Notes: generated by a model from the sequence alone, not told the origin. Positions 34,580 through 45,025 are shown, numbered from the stretch's first letter. The stretch: DNA of 64,000 bases from Tropicibacter sp. Alg240-R139 (GCF_900537075.1 NZ_UNRA01000001.1:1140191-1204190); one strand, 5' to 3'. Numbers and translations: made by a program.

Positions 34580-37500
34580 ATGACAGCACAGAACCAAATC
34601 ACCGTGGGCGGTGCGCCCGAAGGGTTTGATGCACAACTGATCCTGAATGAGGTGGCGCGCAGCGGCGGCCCAGTTCTGCACGTGGCGCGCGATGACAAGC
34701 GGATGGAAGCGACCCGCGCTGCGTTGTCGTTCTTCGCTCCCGACATGCCCGTCTTTGTGTTTCCGGGCTGGGATTGTCTGCCCTATGATCGCGTATCACC
34801 CAATGCCGACATCTCGGCGGCGCGGATGGCCACGCTGGCTGCTTTGGTTCATCAGATGCCAGAGCGTTTTGTGCTGCTTACCACGTTGAACGCGGCCACA
34901 CAGCGGGTGCCGGCCCGTGACGTGCTGCGTGAGGCGGCCTTTACGGCGCGCGTGAACTATCAGGTCGACGAGCAGGAACTGCGCAATTTCCTGGTGCGCA
35001 TGGGGTTCAGCCAAAGCCCAACCGTGATGGAACCCGGCGACTACGCGATCCGGGGCGGAATCATCGACATTTTCCCTCCGGGTGAGGGCGGGCCAGTGCG
35101 TCTGGACCTGTTTGGCGATGTGCTGGACGGCGCACGGCGGTTTGATCCCGTCAGCCAGCGTACCACCGAGAAGCTCGACATCATCGAACTGGCCCCGGTG
35201 AGCGAGGTCATTTTGGATGACGCCGCAATCATGCTGTTCCGCCAAAACTATCGCATTGAATTTGGCGCCGCTGGAACGGACGATCCGCTGTATGAAGCGG
35301 TGAGTGCAGGACGTAAGCATCAAGGCATCGAGCACTGGTTGCCGTTCTTTCACGAGAAACTCGAGACGCTGTTTGATTACCTGCCAAAGGCATCTGTGAC
35401 GCTGGATGATCAACTGACCCCTGCGCGACTGGCGCGATGGGACAGCATCGCTGATCAGTACGAGACGCGCCAGCACGCGCTGCAAACCAAATCGCGGATG
35501 GACAGCGTCTATAAACCGACGCCGCCTGATCTGCTCTATCTGGATGATGAGTCTTGGGTCAAAGCCGTGGCTGACCGCCGCGTGCTGCAGTTCAACCCGC
35601 TGCCACAGGCGTCTGGCCCCGGTGTGATCGACGCAGGTGGCCGGATTGGGCGCAATTTCTCGCCTGAACGTCAGCAGGAAAACATTAGTCTTTTCGGCGC
35701 ATTGGCGGATCATATCAAAGCTCGCATGGCTGAAGGGCCAGTCGTTGTCGCCTCCTATTCTGAAGGCGCGCGCGAGCGCTTGACTGGCCTGATCGAGGAC
35801 GAGGGGCTGGCCGAAGCGATCCCGATCATGGACGGCACGCGCATCGGTAAGCGGGGCCTGCATCTGGCGGTCTGGGCCTTGGAGCATGGGTTCACCACAC
35901 CTGACGTGACCGTCATTGCTGAGCAGGACGTTCTGGGTGATCGGTTGATCCGCGCCCCCAAGAAGCGGCGCAAGGCCGAGAATTTCCTGACCGAAACACA
36001 ATCACTTTCACCCGGTGATCTGGTTGTTCATGTCGATCACGGCATCGGTCGCTACAAGGGGCTCGAGGTGATCACCGCCGCCGGGGCCGCCCACGAATGC
36101 ATCCTGCTGGAATACGCCGAGGCTGCGAAGCTGTACTTGCCGGTTGAAAACATCGAACTGCTGTCGAAATACGGCCACGAAGAGGGGTTGCTCGACAAGC
36201 TGGGCGGTGGCGCGTGGCAGGCGAAGAAAGCCAAGCTCAAGGAACGCATCCGCGAGATGGCCGACAGGCTGATCCGTATCGCGGCCGAACGTGCCTTGCG
36301 CAAAGCGCCGATCATGGACCCGCCGTCCCACGCGTGGGAGGAGTTCAGCGCCCGCTTCCCCTATCAGGAAACCGATGACCAGATGCGCGCCATAGGCGAA
36401 GTGATGGACGACATGCATTCGGGCCAGCCAATGGACCGGCTGATCTGCGGTGATGTCGGATTTGGCAAGACCGAGGTTGCAATGCGTGCGGCCTTTGTGG
36501 CCGCCATGTCGGGCGTGCAGGTCGCGGTTGTGGCGCCCACAACCCTGCTGGCGCGTCAACACGCGGCCAGCTTTGCCGAACGTTTTCGGGGCTTCCCTTT
36601 AGAGGTGCGCCAGCTTAGCCGGTTTGTTACTGGAAAAGTGGCGCAGCAAACCCGCGATGGCATGGCGCGTGGTACGGTGGACATCGTGGTGGGCACTCAT
36701 GCGCTCTTGGCCAAAGGGGTTCGGTTCAACAACCTTGGGTTATTGGTCATCGATGAAGAACAGCATTTTGGCGTGGCTCACAAAGAGCGCCTAAAACAGA
36801 TGCGCAGCGACATTCACGTGTTGACCCTGACCGCCACACCGATCCCACGCACCCTGCAACTGTCGCTGACCGGCGTGCGCGATCTGTCGATCATCGGCAC
36901 GCCGCCCGTCGACCGTCTGGCGATCCGCACCTATGTGAGCGAGTTTGACGCTGTGACGGTTCGCGAAGCGCTACTGCGCGAGCACTATCGCGGCGGTCAG
37001 AGTTTTTATGTGGTGCCGCGTATCAGCGACTTGCCCGACATCGAGGCGTTTTTGAAGGAGCAACTGCCAGAGCTGACTTACATGGTCGCGCACGGCCAGA
37101 TGGCGGCGGGTGAGCTGGATGACCGCATGAATGCGTTTTATGACGGAAAATATGACGTGCTGCTTGCGACGACCATCGTTGAAAGCGGGTTAGATATCCC
37201 CACCGCCAACACAATGGTTGTGCATCGCGCTGACATGTTTGGCCTGGCTCAACTCTATCAGATCCGGGGTCGCGTGGGGCGTTCGAAAACCCGCGCCTAT
37301 GCCTATCTGACCACAAAACCGCGCATGAAACTGACACCTGCAGCCGAGAAGCGATTGCGCGTATTGGGTTCGCTCGACACGTTGGGGGCCGGGTTCACGC
37401 TGGCCAGTCAAGACCTTGATATTCGGGGTGCTGGCAACCTGCTGGGTGAAGAGCAATCCGGTCAGATGCGCGACGTTGGTTATGAGTTGTACCAGTCGAT

Positions 37501-38047
37501 GCTGGAAGAGGCGATTGCCAAGATCAAGGCGGGCGAGATGGAAGGGTTGTCCGACAGCGACGACCAATGGGCGCCTCAGATCAATCTGGGTGTTCCAGTC
37601 CTAATCCCCAACGGCTTTGTACCCGATCTCGACGTCCGTCTGGGGCTGTATCGTCGCCTGTCATCACTTACGACAAAGGTCGAGCTAGAGGGGTTCGCAG
37701 CTGAATTGATCGACCGATTTGGCAAGCTGCCGAAAGAGGTCAATACCCTGCTGCTGGTCGTGCGGATCAAAGCCATGTGTAAACGGGCAGGCATCGCCAA
37801 GCTGGACGGTGGCCCCAAGGGGGCAACGATCCAGTTCCATAACGACAAATACGGGTCGCCTCAGGGTTTGGTGGAATTCATCCAAGGTCAAAACGGGCTG
37901 GCCAAGGTCAAGGACAACAAAATCGTTGTGCGCCGGGATTGGAAAAAGGACAGCGACAAAATCAAAGGCGCCTTTGCCATCGCTCGCGACCTTGCGGAAA
38001 AGTTGATCGCCGAGAGAAAGAAGGCCAAAGCCAAAGCAAAGAGCTGA
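34580..38047 (+). CDS. mfd: Transcription-repair coupling factor Mfd
   Basis: This is a 1155-residue translocase that removes RNA polymerase stalled at lesions and recruits UvrA. The UvrB-like N-terminal domains occupy about 1-330. The RNA-polymerase-interacting domain begins near LSPGDLVVHVDHGIGRYKGLE. The helicase motor has Walker A GDVGFGKT (624-631), DEEQ (725-728) and the RecG-like GRVGRSKTRAYAYL segment. A C-terminal TRCF domain follows, with a Lys-rich tail. The ATG at 34580 follows AAGG closely. The length is normal. Confidence 0.97.
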   Translation: MTAQNQITVGGAPEGFDAQLILNEVARSGGPVLHVARDDKRMEATRAALSFFAPDMPVFVFPGWDCLPYDRVSPNADISAARMATLAALVHQMPERFVLLTTLNAATQRVPARDVLREAAFTARVNYQVDEQELRNFLVRMGFSQSPTVMEPGDYAIRGGIIDIFPPGEGGPVRLDLFGDVLDGARRFDPVSQRTTEKLDIIELAPVSEVILDDAAIMLFRQNYRIEFGAAGTDDPLYEAVSAGRKHQGIEHWLPFFHEKLETLFDYLPKASVTLDDQLTPARLARWDSIADQYETRQHALQTKSRMDSVYKPTPPDLLYLDDESWVKAVADRRVLQFNPLPQASGPGVIDAGGRIGRNFSPERQQENISLFGALADHIKARMAEGPVVVASYSEGARERLTGLIEDEGLAEAIPIMDGTRIGKRGLHLAVWALEHGFTTPDVTVIAEQDVLGDRLIRAPKKRRKAENFLTETQSLSPGDLVVHVDHGIGRYKGLEVITAAGAAHECILLEYAEAAKLYLPVENIELLSKYGHEEGLLDKLGGGAWQAKKAKLKERIREMADRLIRIAAERALRKAPIMDPPSHAWEEFSARFPYQETDDQMRAIGEVMDDMHSGQPMDRLICGDVGFGKTEVAMRAAFVAAMSGVQVAVVAPTTLLARQHAASFAERFRGFPLEVRQLSRFVTGKVAQQTRDGMARGTVDIVVGTHALLAKGVRFNNLGLLVIDEEQHFGVAHKERLKQMRSDIHVLTLTATPIPRTLQLSLTGVRDLSIIGTPPVDRLAIRTYVSEFDAVTVREALLREHYRGGQSFYVVPRISDLPDIEAFLKEQLPELTYMVAHGQMAAGELDDRMNAFYDGKYDVLLATTIVESGLDIPTANTMVVHRADMFGLAQLYQIRGRVGRSKTRAYAYLTTKPRMKLTPAAEKRLRVLGSLDTLGAGFTLASQDLDIRGAGNLLGEEQSGQMRDVGYELYQSMLEEAIAKIKAGEMEGLSDSDDQWAPQINLGVPVLIPNGFVPDLDVRLGLYRRLSSLTTKVELEGFAAELIDRFGKLPKEVNTLLLVVRIKAMCKRAGIAKLDGGPKGATIQFHNDKYGSPQGLVEFIQGQNGLAKVKDNKIVVRRDWKKDSDKIKGAFAIARDLAEKLIAERKKAKAKAKS

Positions 38048-38098
38048 TGTCTAAGGCTTTTCATGGTAGCGTTGATCATACAGATTTAGGTGATTGTT

Positions 38099-39136
38099 AT
38101 GTGGTTTCCGCTGTCCTGTATGTTGCTGGCACTTACGGTGCCTTCGGTTTTGTGGTCCGAGTCGGGGCAATCCATCGAAGTGTACGGTCGGTTCGATGAA
38201 TACGCGAAGGATGTTTCTGGCCCTTTCGCCGCCAAAAACCTGAGTGCTGCGCATTGCATGACTGCGAGTATGTGTTTCACGGCCTCAGATGAAGTGCGTT
38301 TCATTCAGAGCTTTCGTATCGATGGAGACAGGATAGAGGCGGGTGAACGGCTCTATCTTTGGGACACGCCCAAGGGGCTGGACGCGGATGAATTGGATGT
38401 TGAGGGGATCACCTCGGTCGATGGTCATCTGATCGCGATTGGTTCACATTCGGTATCCCGTCAGAAATGCAAAGTGCGCAAGAACAATGAGTATGTTTAC
38501 GTCGGAGTTGTCGACGCCGCACAGTTGGGGACCAAAACGCCGTTGACTGCGATCCCTATTTCTTTGCGCCCTGTCTTTGCGAAGATTGATTTACTAAGAC
38601 GGGCGTTTCACCAACCACTTCAGCAGAACGGCTTGAACATCGAAGGGGTGGCTGCGATTGATGATCAGGTGTTTTTTGGTTTTCGCGCACCGTATCCCAA
38701 GGGTGATCCAGCTGTTTTAATCCTGCAGATCGGGTTCGTTGCATTGCTGGCGCAAGATTGGTCCAAAGCAGAATTGCATCATGTATCGCTGGACAGCCCC
38801 ATTGGGGGGCGAGGCATTCGTGGGATGGAGCAATGGGGTGACAGCCTGTTGATTCTGGTGGGCGACGCCGGGGCAAAGGCGCCCAAGAAAAAGAAGCAGG
38901 AAAGGAAATGTGGGGGCGATAGCCCGCACCTTACCGATCACTATGCCATTCACCGGTGGATTCTGGGGAATGATGCCGCCGAACTGATTTCCGATATTGT
39001 GCCCAAAAAGAGCAAATGGAAGGCCGAAGGACTGATGCGCGATCCGGCCCGAAGTGACGGGTCGGTATTGGTGTTCTTTGACGGGCCAGACAATGGTGGC
39101 CCGCGCCGATTTACTTTTCCTGCGCTCGCTGATTGA
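38099..39136 (+). CDS. DUF3616 domain protein, exported
   Basis: This 345-residue protein has an N-terminal signal peptide (WFPLSCMLLALTVPSVLWS). The body matches DUF3616, probably a beta-propeller-like fold: LDADELDVEGITSVDGHLIAIGSHS, LNIEGVAAIDDQVFFGFRAP, GIRGMEQWGDSLLILVGDAG and the final KAEGLMRDPARSDGSVLVFFDGPDNG. The repeated blocks (E-G-I/A-x-x-D) support a propeller. The ATG at 38099 is preceded by AGGTGA; a GTG at 38090 is also in frame. Function unknown. It converges on the TPR gene and its stop directly abuts that gene's stop. Confidence 0.78.
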   Translation: MWFPLSCMLLALTVPSVLWSESGQSIEVYGRFDEYAKDVSGPFAAKNLSAAHCMTASMCFTASDEVRFIQSFRIDGDRIEAGERLYLWDTPKGLDADELDVEGITSVDGHLIAIGSHSVSRQKCKVRKNNEYVYVGVVDAAQLGTKTPLTAIPISLRPVFAKIDLLRRAFHQPLQQNGLNIEGVAAIDDQVFFGFRAPYPKGDPAVLILQIGFVALLAQDWSKAELHHVSLDSPIGGRGIRGMEQWGDSLLILVGDAGAKAPKKKKQERKCGGDSPHLTDHYAIHRWILGNDAAELISDIVPKKSKWKAEGLMRDPARSDGSVLVFFDGPDNGGPRRFTFPALAD

Positions 39137-40801
39137 TCACGATGCCGCCCGCATGGCCGCCTGAGCGCAAAAGCAAGACGCCGCGACGCTGGTATCTGCT
39201 CGGGCCAGGGCCAAATCCAGTCGCTGTTTGATCTGAAGGATCTCTATAGTCTCCTGGCGGGCGTTAAGACAGTCATACAAGCCTTTCAAACACCACACAT
39301 TATCGGGGTGAACGCTGGCGCGACTCAGTGATCCACCCAAGCCCAGGTCTGCGCGATAGACCGCTTCAGCCTCGGCCGCGTGACCTTGCTCAAAAAGCAG
39401 CGCGCCAAGCGCATGGCGCGCCGGCTGCATCCAACCCCAGGGTTCGTCATACGGCAGATTATCGTCCAACTCGACCGAGCGGCGCAGATGAGCAAACGCG
39501 GCATCATAGTTTTCTTTGCGGTATTCGATTTCGCCTCGCAGCATTTTGTGTGCGATTTCAAGCAGATCAATAACGCGATTGTTATGTAGTAGCCTTGTCT
39601 CGGGAACTCGGTCCTTTGCGGCAAGGAAAAGTTGTTCTTCGGCTTCGGCCTCGGCCACACGGCCCAGGGCAGCATAAGCCACGGCGCGGGCGTAATGCGT
39701 ATTGGCGGTCAATGTGCAGAACAGGTTGCGATCCTCGGGCAGCTCCATCTCGATCGCGTCTTGCCAGCGGCCAAAGCGGATCAGGATATGTGGTTTCATG
39801 GCCATGTAGCTTTCAAAGAAATCCGCCATTGGCGGGGACGGCACGCGCAACATGTCCTCGGGCACCGTGTCGATCATGCCCTGCACCGCATCCAAGGCCG
39901 GTTGCATCTGTCCCACAAACAGCGCGCCATAGATGACAAAATGATAATCGTGCTGGCGATAGCCGGTATAGATGTTGAACGCGCCTTCACGCTCGTAATA
40001 CTTCAGATCCGCCTCAACCGCCTTTTGGTTCCAATGCACGACGTTCTGATAATGCCCGCAGAGCACGTCGATATGGGTGGGCATATGCACCAGGTGGCCC
40101 GCATCTGGCACCAATGTGCGAAGAATGTCGCCCGCTTTCAGCGCCTTTTCGGGCGTTGGCGACATTTCCATCAGATGGACGTACAAATGCAGCAATCCGG
40201 GATGTTTCATGGTGGCGGGATCGTCACGCATGGCGACTTCCAGCACCTCTTGGACCTCGACCGTCGCGGCGCCTTGGGCGGGCAGGCCGGATTTCAGGTC
40301 CCACATCTTCCAAGGGGTCAGGTTCATCAGCGATTCCACAAAGACCGAGCGCAAATCCAGATGGTCGGGATGGGTGGTAAAAGCCGCGCGCATTGCATCG
40401 GCATAATCGTGGTCCCAGGCGTGCATGTCTGCGCCCGGCTCACGCTGAGGATAACGTGCGGGCAAGGCACGGATCAGGGCCTGTTCGGCAGCGGTACAAC
40501 CTTCGATGGCGGCCAAAGCGGCCTGTGTGGCATCAAACGCCTCGGCCAGGGCTTCTGCACGACCCTTGTCGTCGAGCAGATCCCACGGGAGATTGTAGTT
40601 GGGCCCAACGGCATAAGCCACGCCCCATTGGGCCATGGCGCAATCGGGATCATGCTCTAATGCGCGACGGTAACAGGCCACGGCCTCTTGATGGTTGAAG
40701 CCGTATGTCCAGTTCAGCCCTCGGTCAAACCATAGTTGCGCCTGATCGCTGATGGTCGTGATCGGACAGCTATGGCTCCCGAGGTCATAATAATCGCTCA
40801 T
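39137..40801 (-). CDS. Tetratricopeptide repeat protein
   Basis: This 554-residue protein has no signal peptide. TPR-type helices occur near the N-terminus (WFDRGLNWTYGFNHQEAVACYRRALEHDPDCAMAQWG) and again at the end (GALLFEQGHAAEAEAVYRADLG). The middle contains several His-rich segments (HVHLMEMSPTPEKALKAGD, HMPTHIDVLCGHYQNVV) shared by a family of bacterial TPR proteins of unknown role. It probably acts as a cytosolic interaction scaffold. It stands alone between convergent DUF3616 and the upstream exporter gene on the same strand. Confidence 0.75.
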   Translation of the reverse strand: MSDYYDLGSHSCPITTISDQAQLWFDRGLNWTYGFNHQEAVACYRRALEHDPDCAMAQWGVAYAVGPNYNLPWDLLDDKGRAEALAEAFDATQAALAAIEGCTAAEQALIRALPARYPQREPGADMHAWDHDYADAMRAAFTTHPDHLDLRSVFVESLMNLTPWKMWDLKSGLPAQGAATVEVQEVLEVAMRDDPATMKHPGLLHLYVHLMEMSPTPEKALKAGDILRTLVPDAGHLVHMPTHIDVLCGHYQNVVHWNQKAVEADLKYYEREGAFNIYTGYRQHDYHFVIYGALFVGQMQPALDAVQGMIDTVPEDMLRVPSPPMADFFESYMAMKPHILIRFGRWQDAIEMELPEDRNLFCTLTANTHYARAVAYAALGRVAEAEAEEQLFLAAKDRVPETRLLHNNRVIDLLEIAHKMLRGEIEYRKENYDAAFAHLRRSVELDDNLPYDEPWGWMQPARHALGALLFEQGHAAEAEAVYRADLGLGGSLSRASVHPDNVWCLKGLYDCLNARQETIEILQIKQRLDLALARADTSVAASCFCAQAAMRAAS

Positions 40802-40858
40802 GAAATCTCTCCCCAGAATATGGAGAGAGCTTACGCTGTTTTAGGCCAACGGAATAGC

Positions 40859-42067
40859 CTAGGCAGGCAGGCGAGTTTCGAGCCGACCCATGTGCAGCAT
40901 CAGGCCAAAGCCTACAATGCACATGACCAACAAGGCTACGGTCAAAGGCAAAAGTGAGCCGTCAAACAGCAATCCCACGGGTGCTGCGATGGCCGCAGCC
41001 AGAACCGTCGAGATGCCACCAATGACCGAGGCCGCCATGCCTGCGATGTGGCCCATGGGTTCCATTGCGATGGCGTTGAGGTTGCCCATGGTCATGCCTG
41101 CCATGAAAAACACGGTAGCTTGCCAGAAGACAAAGATCGCAAATCCGGTCGTCAGCGGCAGATCAACTGTCGTCAGTGCAACCATGATGCCCGACAAGAT
41201 GACTTGTGCCCCGAGCGTCCAAGTTACCAGACGGCGCATGCCCACCCGCACCACCAACATCGCGTTCAGCAAGCTGGCACTGCCCGAAATCAGCGCCACG
41301 GCCCCGAACCAGAACGGAAAGCTTTCTGCCCTGTCAAAAATGACGTCATAGACCGGTTGCACCATGGTCAGCATGGTAAAGAGGATGCTAAGCGCCAGCG
41401 TCTGTACCAGGATCGATAGGCGTACAGTTGGGTGGCGGAACATCTCGGCTACGGCGTCGATCATCAACGGAATACGGAATGCACGTCGCTCGGGCTTGGG
41501 CAGGGTTTCAGGCAAGCGGTTGCGCGTCCAAGTGATGATCACCAGTCCAAAAACCGCAAAGGCCGCAAAGATACCACGCCAGCCGACAAAATAGATGATG
41601 CCGGCACCCAGCATGGGCGCGAAGGCGGGAAAGAGGGTGAAGATCATCATCGCAATCGACATGATCCGTGCCATTTCGCGGCCTGAATAAAGGTCACGCA
41701 CAATGGCGACACCCACGATACGCGGTGCGGCGGCGGCGACGCCTTGTAGCACACGTGCGGCCAGAACCAGTTCCAGTGAACTTGCGGCCCAAGCCAACCC
41801 CGAGGCCAGAACATACATCGCTGCCCCGATCAGCAGCACTGGTTTTCGACCAAAGGTGTCGGACAGCGGTCCTGTAAAAAACGTCCCGATTCCCATGCCC
41901 AAAACAAAGGACGTCAGGATCAGCTGCGCGCGGTTGGCGTCCGTCGGACTCAGTTCGGCCCCGATTTCGGGCAAAGCTGGGAGCATCGCGTCGATGGAAA
42001 AGGCAATGGTGGCAAACATCACCGCAATCAGCGCGATAAACTCTACCTTGGAAATACGATCAGCCAT
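40859..42067 (-). CDS. Bcr/CflA family multidrug efflux transporter (MFS)
   Basis: This is a 402-residue drug:proton antiporter with 12 predicted helices. The family start (FIALIAVMFATIAFSIDAMLPALPEIG) contains the helix-1 Asp; the loop 2-3 motif is GPLSDTFGRKPVLL, and motif C is ILLIGAAMYVLASG-like. Bcr/CflA members export bicyclomycin, chloramphenicol, sulfonamides or cysteine; the substrate is not predictable. It follows frnE by about 90 bp with its own start region. Confidence 0.88.
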   Translation of the reverse strand: MADRISKVEFIALIAVMFATIAFSIDAMLPALPEIGAELSPTDANRAQLILTSFVLGMGIGTFFTGPLSDTFGRKPVLLIGAAMYVLASGLAWAASSLELVLAARVLQGVAAAAPRIVGVAIVRDLYSGREMARIMSIAMMIFTLFPAFAPMLGAGIIYFVGWRGIFAAFAVFGLVIITWTRNRLPETLPKPERRAFRIPLMIDAVAEMFRHPTVRLSILVQTLALSILFTMLTMVQPVYDVIFDRAESFPFWFGAVALISGSASLLNAMLVVRVGMRRLVTWTLGAQVILSGIMVALTTVDLPLTTGFAIFVFWQATVFFMAGMTMGNLNAIAMEPMGHIAGMAASVIGGISTVLAAAIAAPVGLLFDGSLLPLTVALLVMCIVGFGLMLHMGRLETRLPA

Positions 42068-42157
42068 TGGGGGGACTCCTTACCCACTCGCGCTATCACG
42101 CAAGCAGACACAGAGCCACCCAATAGAAATGCACAGAGGTCTGTGTAAAAATGTAGA

Positions 42158-42808
42158 TTAAGTCTCGATTTGAGACATGATATCCGCGATTACTTTTTGC
42201 CACAACTCGGGTGGTTGTGCACCCGGAACTGCATGTTGATTGGCAACGATAAAGGTGGGGACAGAGTTGACCCCCATCTGACGTGAATGGCTGTCACGCT
42301 CTTTCATGAGGTCGCGGTCTGCGTCGGAATTCAACAGTTTTCGCACCACAGCTGCATCCATGCCAATGCCATCTGCGATGTCGGCCAAAACGTCGTGATC
42401 GCCAATATCGCGGGTTTGCACAAAATACGCATCAAAGAGCGCGTCGACGGCTTGTGTCTGTTTGCCCTCGACTCCGGCCCAATGGATCAGGCGGTGCGCG
42501 TCCAGCGTGTTGGGGGTGCGCTGCATCCCTTCGAAATTGATCGCCAGGCCTGCTTTTTCCGCACTTTCGACAACCGGAGCATAGGCCCGTACAGCGCCTT
42601 CTTTACCGCCGAACTTGGTTTCGAGATATTCACGCCGGTCCATACCATCGTCGGGCATGTCGGGGTTCAGCTGAAAGGGATGCCATTCGATGACAAAGGG
42701 ATGATCCGGCACGGCAGCCAACGCCTTGTCCAGGTGGGTCTTGCCGATGTAGCACCAGGGGCAGATCGGATCGGACAGGATGTCGAGCTTGACGGTTTTG
42801 TCGGTCAT
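42158..42808 (-). CDS. DsbA-family oxidoreductase, FrnE type
   Basis: This is a 216-residue cytosolic thioredoxin-fold protein with no signal peptide. The active site is CPWC (Cys16-Cys19) in LDILSDPICPWCYIGK, and the cis-Pro loop is MGVNSVPTFIVAN. It belongs to the FrnE/2-hydroxychromene-2-carboxylate isomerase group of DsbA-like proteins, some of which are disulfide isomerases. It starts 2 bp after the stop of the acyl-CoA synthetase on the same strand, so the two are cotranscribed. Confidence 0.9.
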   Translation of the reverse strand: MTDKTVKLDILSDPICPWCYIGKTHLDKALAAVPDHPFVIEWHPFQLNPDMPDDGMDRREYLETKFGGKEGAVRAYAPVVESAEKAGLAINFEGMQRTPNTLDAHRLIHWAGVEGKQTQAVDALFDAYFVQTRDIGDHDVLADIADGIGMDAAVVRKLLNSDADRDLMKERDSHSRQMGVNSVPTFIVANQHAVPGAQPPELWQKVIADIMSQIET

Positions 42809-42810
42809 GG

Positions 42811-44322
42811 TCAGGTGGCCTTGAAATATGCGGGCAGGGCGCGGCGCAACAGTTTGCCATGGCCGCCTGCGGGCAGGGTTTCGAGATGGACAAAGGCGCG
42901 CGGTTGTTTGTAACGCGCCAGGTTGGCTTCGACATAGGCCTGCAAGTCGGCTTCGTCCAGCGTTTCGGGGCCGCTATAGAAGGCAGCTATCACAAAAGTG
43001 TTCTGTTTTACCTCGACCTGGGCCGCGCCGACCTGGGTGATCCCCGGGTGTTTGGCCAGGGCGTCCTCGACCTCGACCGGGGACACGCGATAACCGCCTG
43101 CGTTCATCATGTCGTCGTCACGACCCAGGTATGTGATCTGTCCATCAACCGCCATAGCACCCTGATCACCGGTCAGGAACCAGTCGCCCTGCATCTTGGC
43201 ATCCGCCTCGTCAGGGGCGTTGAGGTAGGTGAGCATCAGCCCCGGGTCAGAGTTGTGCACGGCAATGGTGCCCTCGTCGCCCTGCGGAACCGGCCCATCA
43301 GGGCCAAGGATCGCGATCTTGCGGCCCGGCTGTGGTTGGCCCAAAGCCTCTCCCCGCGCCGGATGGGCAGGGCTGGATGAGATGAAGGTCGAGCATTCGG
43401 ACATGCCATAGGCTTCGTACAATTCGGTCCCTGTGGCGGTGTTCCAGCGCGCGTGCAGGTCACGCGACAGTTTCTCACCCGCACTGAGGCCATGACGTAG
43501 ATGGGGCAAGTCCAACGCTCTGTCAGAGCTGAGCAACTTTCGGTAAACGCCTGGAGCAGCGGCGAAAATAGTTGCCTTATGTTCCTTCAGCAGCGCAGCG
43601 ATGTCTTCCATAACCGTACCCGGTTCCGGGATCAGAGCGGTCGCACCAATGGCCCAAGGGTCCATCAACCCAGTGCCCAGAGTGTAAGTCCAGTTAAACG
43701 CGCCCGCGTGACACAGCCGGTCGTCGGACTTGAGCCCATACCAGCCATCCACCATCATCTGCCGCGCCCAAATCGCGCGGTGCGCATGGGCCACAGCGCG
43801 GGGTTTGCCGGACGTTCCGGATGTGTAGACGACATAAGCCATGCGATTAAGATCACCCATATCATAGTCGGCAGGCGGCAGGTCTCGCATGGCGCACAAC
43901 TGCGCGATGTCGATTTGCAGAGGGTGTTCGGCACAGGCCACAGCCGGATCTCGCAGGATGGCGGCCGGCGACAGCTCGTCGATCATCTTTTGTGTCTCTG
44001 GCGCGGTCAATTGCGATGAGGTTGGCACAGGCACGATCCCGGCGGCAATGGCACCCAAATAGGCCAACGGAAAATCAACCGTATTCCCCAGTCGCATGAG
44101 CACAATCTGACCCGGTTCGATGCCGACTTGTAACAGGCCGGTTGCGGTGCTGCGTATTGCGGCCTCAAGCGCGCCATAGGTCCAGTCGTCGGACCCGTCG
44201 CGCCGAACAACCGATAGAGCCACCTTATCGGGATGGCCTGCGGCACGGCGCATCACATGAGCGGCCAAGTTGAACGGGGTCGGGCAGGGCGTATACGCCC
44301 CCTGGTCAAAGATCGAAAGCAT
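42811..44322 (-). CDS. AMP-binding acyl-CoA synthetase, benzoate-CoA ligase type
   Basis: This 503-residue adenylate-forming enzyme activates a carboxylic acid to its CoA thioester with ATP. The P-loop is VYTSGTSGKPRAV; motif A5 is YEAYGMSECS, motif A7 is DWFLTGDQ-type (GDWFLTGDQG), and the C-terminal A10 lysine lies in LPAGGHGKLLRRALP. The short length and overall shape fit benzoate or short-chain CoA ligases. The start ATG 44322 was chosen; a TTG at 44328 is also in frame. It heads an operon with frnE and is divergent from an XRE-cupin regulator that probably controls it. Confidence 0.85.
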   Translation of the reverse strand: MLSIFDQGAYTPCPTPFNLAAHVMRRAAGHPDKVALSVVRRDGSDDWTYGALEAAIRSTATGLLQVGIEPGQIVLMRLGNTVDFPLAYLGAIAAGIVPVPTSSQLTAPETQKMIDELSPAAILRDPAVACAEHPLQIDIAQLCAMRDLPPADYDMGDLNRMAYVVYTSGTSGKPRAVAHAHRAIWARQMMVDGWYGLKSDDRLCHAGAFNWTYTLGTGLMDPWAIGATALIPEPGTVMEDIAALLKEHKATIFAAAPGVYRKLLSSDRALDLPHLRHGLSAGEKLSRDLHARWNTATGTELYEAYGMSECSTFISSSPAHPARGEALGQPQPGRKIAILGPDGPVPQGDEGTIAVHNSDPGLMLTYLNAPDEADAKMQGDWFLTGDQGAMAVDGQITYLGRDDDMMNAGGYRVSPVEVEDALAKHPGITQVGAAQVEVKQNTFVIAAFYSGPETLDEADLQAYVEANLARYKQPRAFVHLETLPAGGHGKLLRRALPAYFKAT

Positions 44323-44386
44323 GCCCAATCGCTAGCCCGCCGGGCCGCGCGTTGCAAGCAGAGGCTTGGCACCTTATAGAGCGGTC

Positions 44387-45010
44387 ATGACTGGCCGAGA
44401 TCCCAAATCCATCATCCGCATCGCCCGAGATTCAGGCGTTGAGGATGCCGCAGAACCCTTGGACCTAGGCGCGCGCGTGCGCGAATTGCGCAAAGCTCGC
44501 GACTGGACGCTGGAGCAGGCGGCCACGCAGGCCGGATTGGCGCGATCAACGCTGTCCAAGATTGAAAACGGTCAGATGTCTCCCACCTATGACGCGTTGA
44601 AGAAGCTGGCCGTTGGGTTGCAAATCTCTGTTCCGCAGCTGTTCACCCCGCCGGAGCGGGACCAGATCAACGGGCGTATGGTGGTGACCAAGTTTGGCGA
44701 TGGTGCCGCTCATGCTACGGCGACGTATGAACATGAGCTGCTGGCTGACACGCTGACAAAAAAAAACATGCTGCCGTACCGCGCGCGTGTCCGGGCGCGC
44801 AACATGGAAGAGTTCGACGGCTGGGTGCGCCATGATGGCGAAGAGTTCTTGTACGTGCTGACCGGTGTCGTCCGCCTGTACACGGAATTTTACGAACCTT
44901 TCGAAATGCGCCGCGGCGATAGCGCCTATTATGACGCCGCCATGGGGCACAACGTGATCTCGATGAGTGACGAGGACGCGACGATTTTGTGGGTTACGTC
45001 GCTGGCCTGA
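44387..45010 (+). CDS. XRE-family regulator with C-terminal cupin domain
   Basis: This is a 207-residue regulator. The helix-turn-helix (about 27-82) reads RELRKARDWTLEQAATQAGLARSTLSKIENG. A cupin sensor domain (about 105-205) contains HDGEEFLYVLTGVVRLYTE and RRGDSAYYDAAMGHNV. This is the PuuR/BzdR-like layout used to sense small carboxylates, amines or CoA esters. Its position 64 bp from the divergent acyl-CoA synthetase suggests control of that operon, with the CoA thioester as one possible ligand (inference). Confidence 0.88.
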   Translation: MTGRDPKSIIRIARDSGVEDAAEPLDLGARVRELRKARDWTLEQAATQAGLARSTLSKIENGQMSPTYDALKKLAVGLQISVPQLFTPPERDQINGRMVVTKFGDGAAHATATYEHELLADTLTKKNMLPYRARVRARNMEEFDGWVRHDGEEFLYVLTGVVRLYTEFYEPFEMRRGDSAYYDAAMGHNVISMSDEDATILWVTSLA

Positions 45011-45025
45011 GTGCTGGCCTGACCG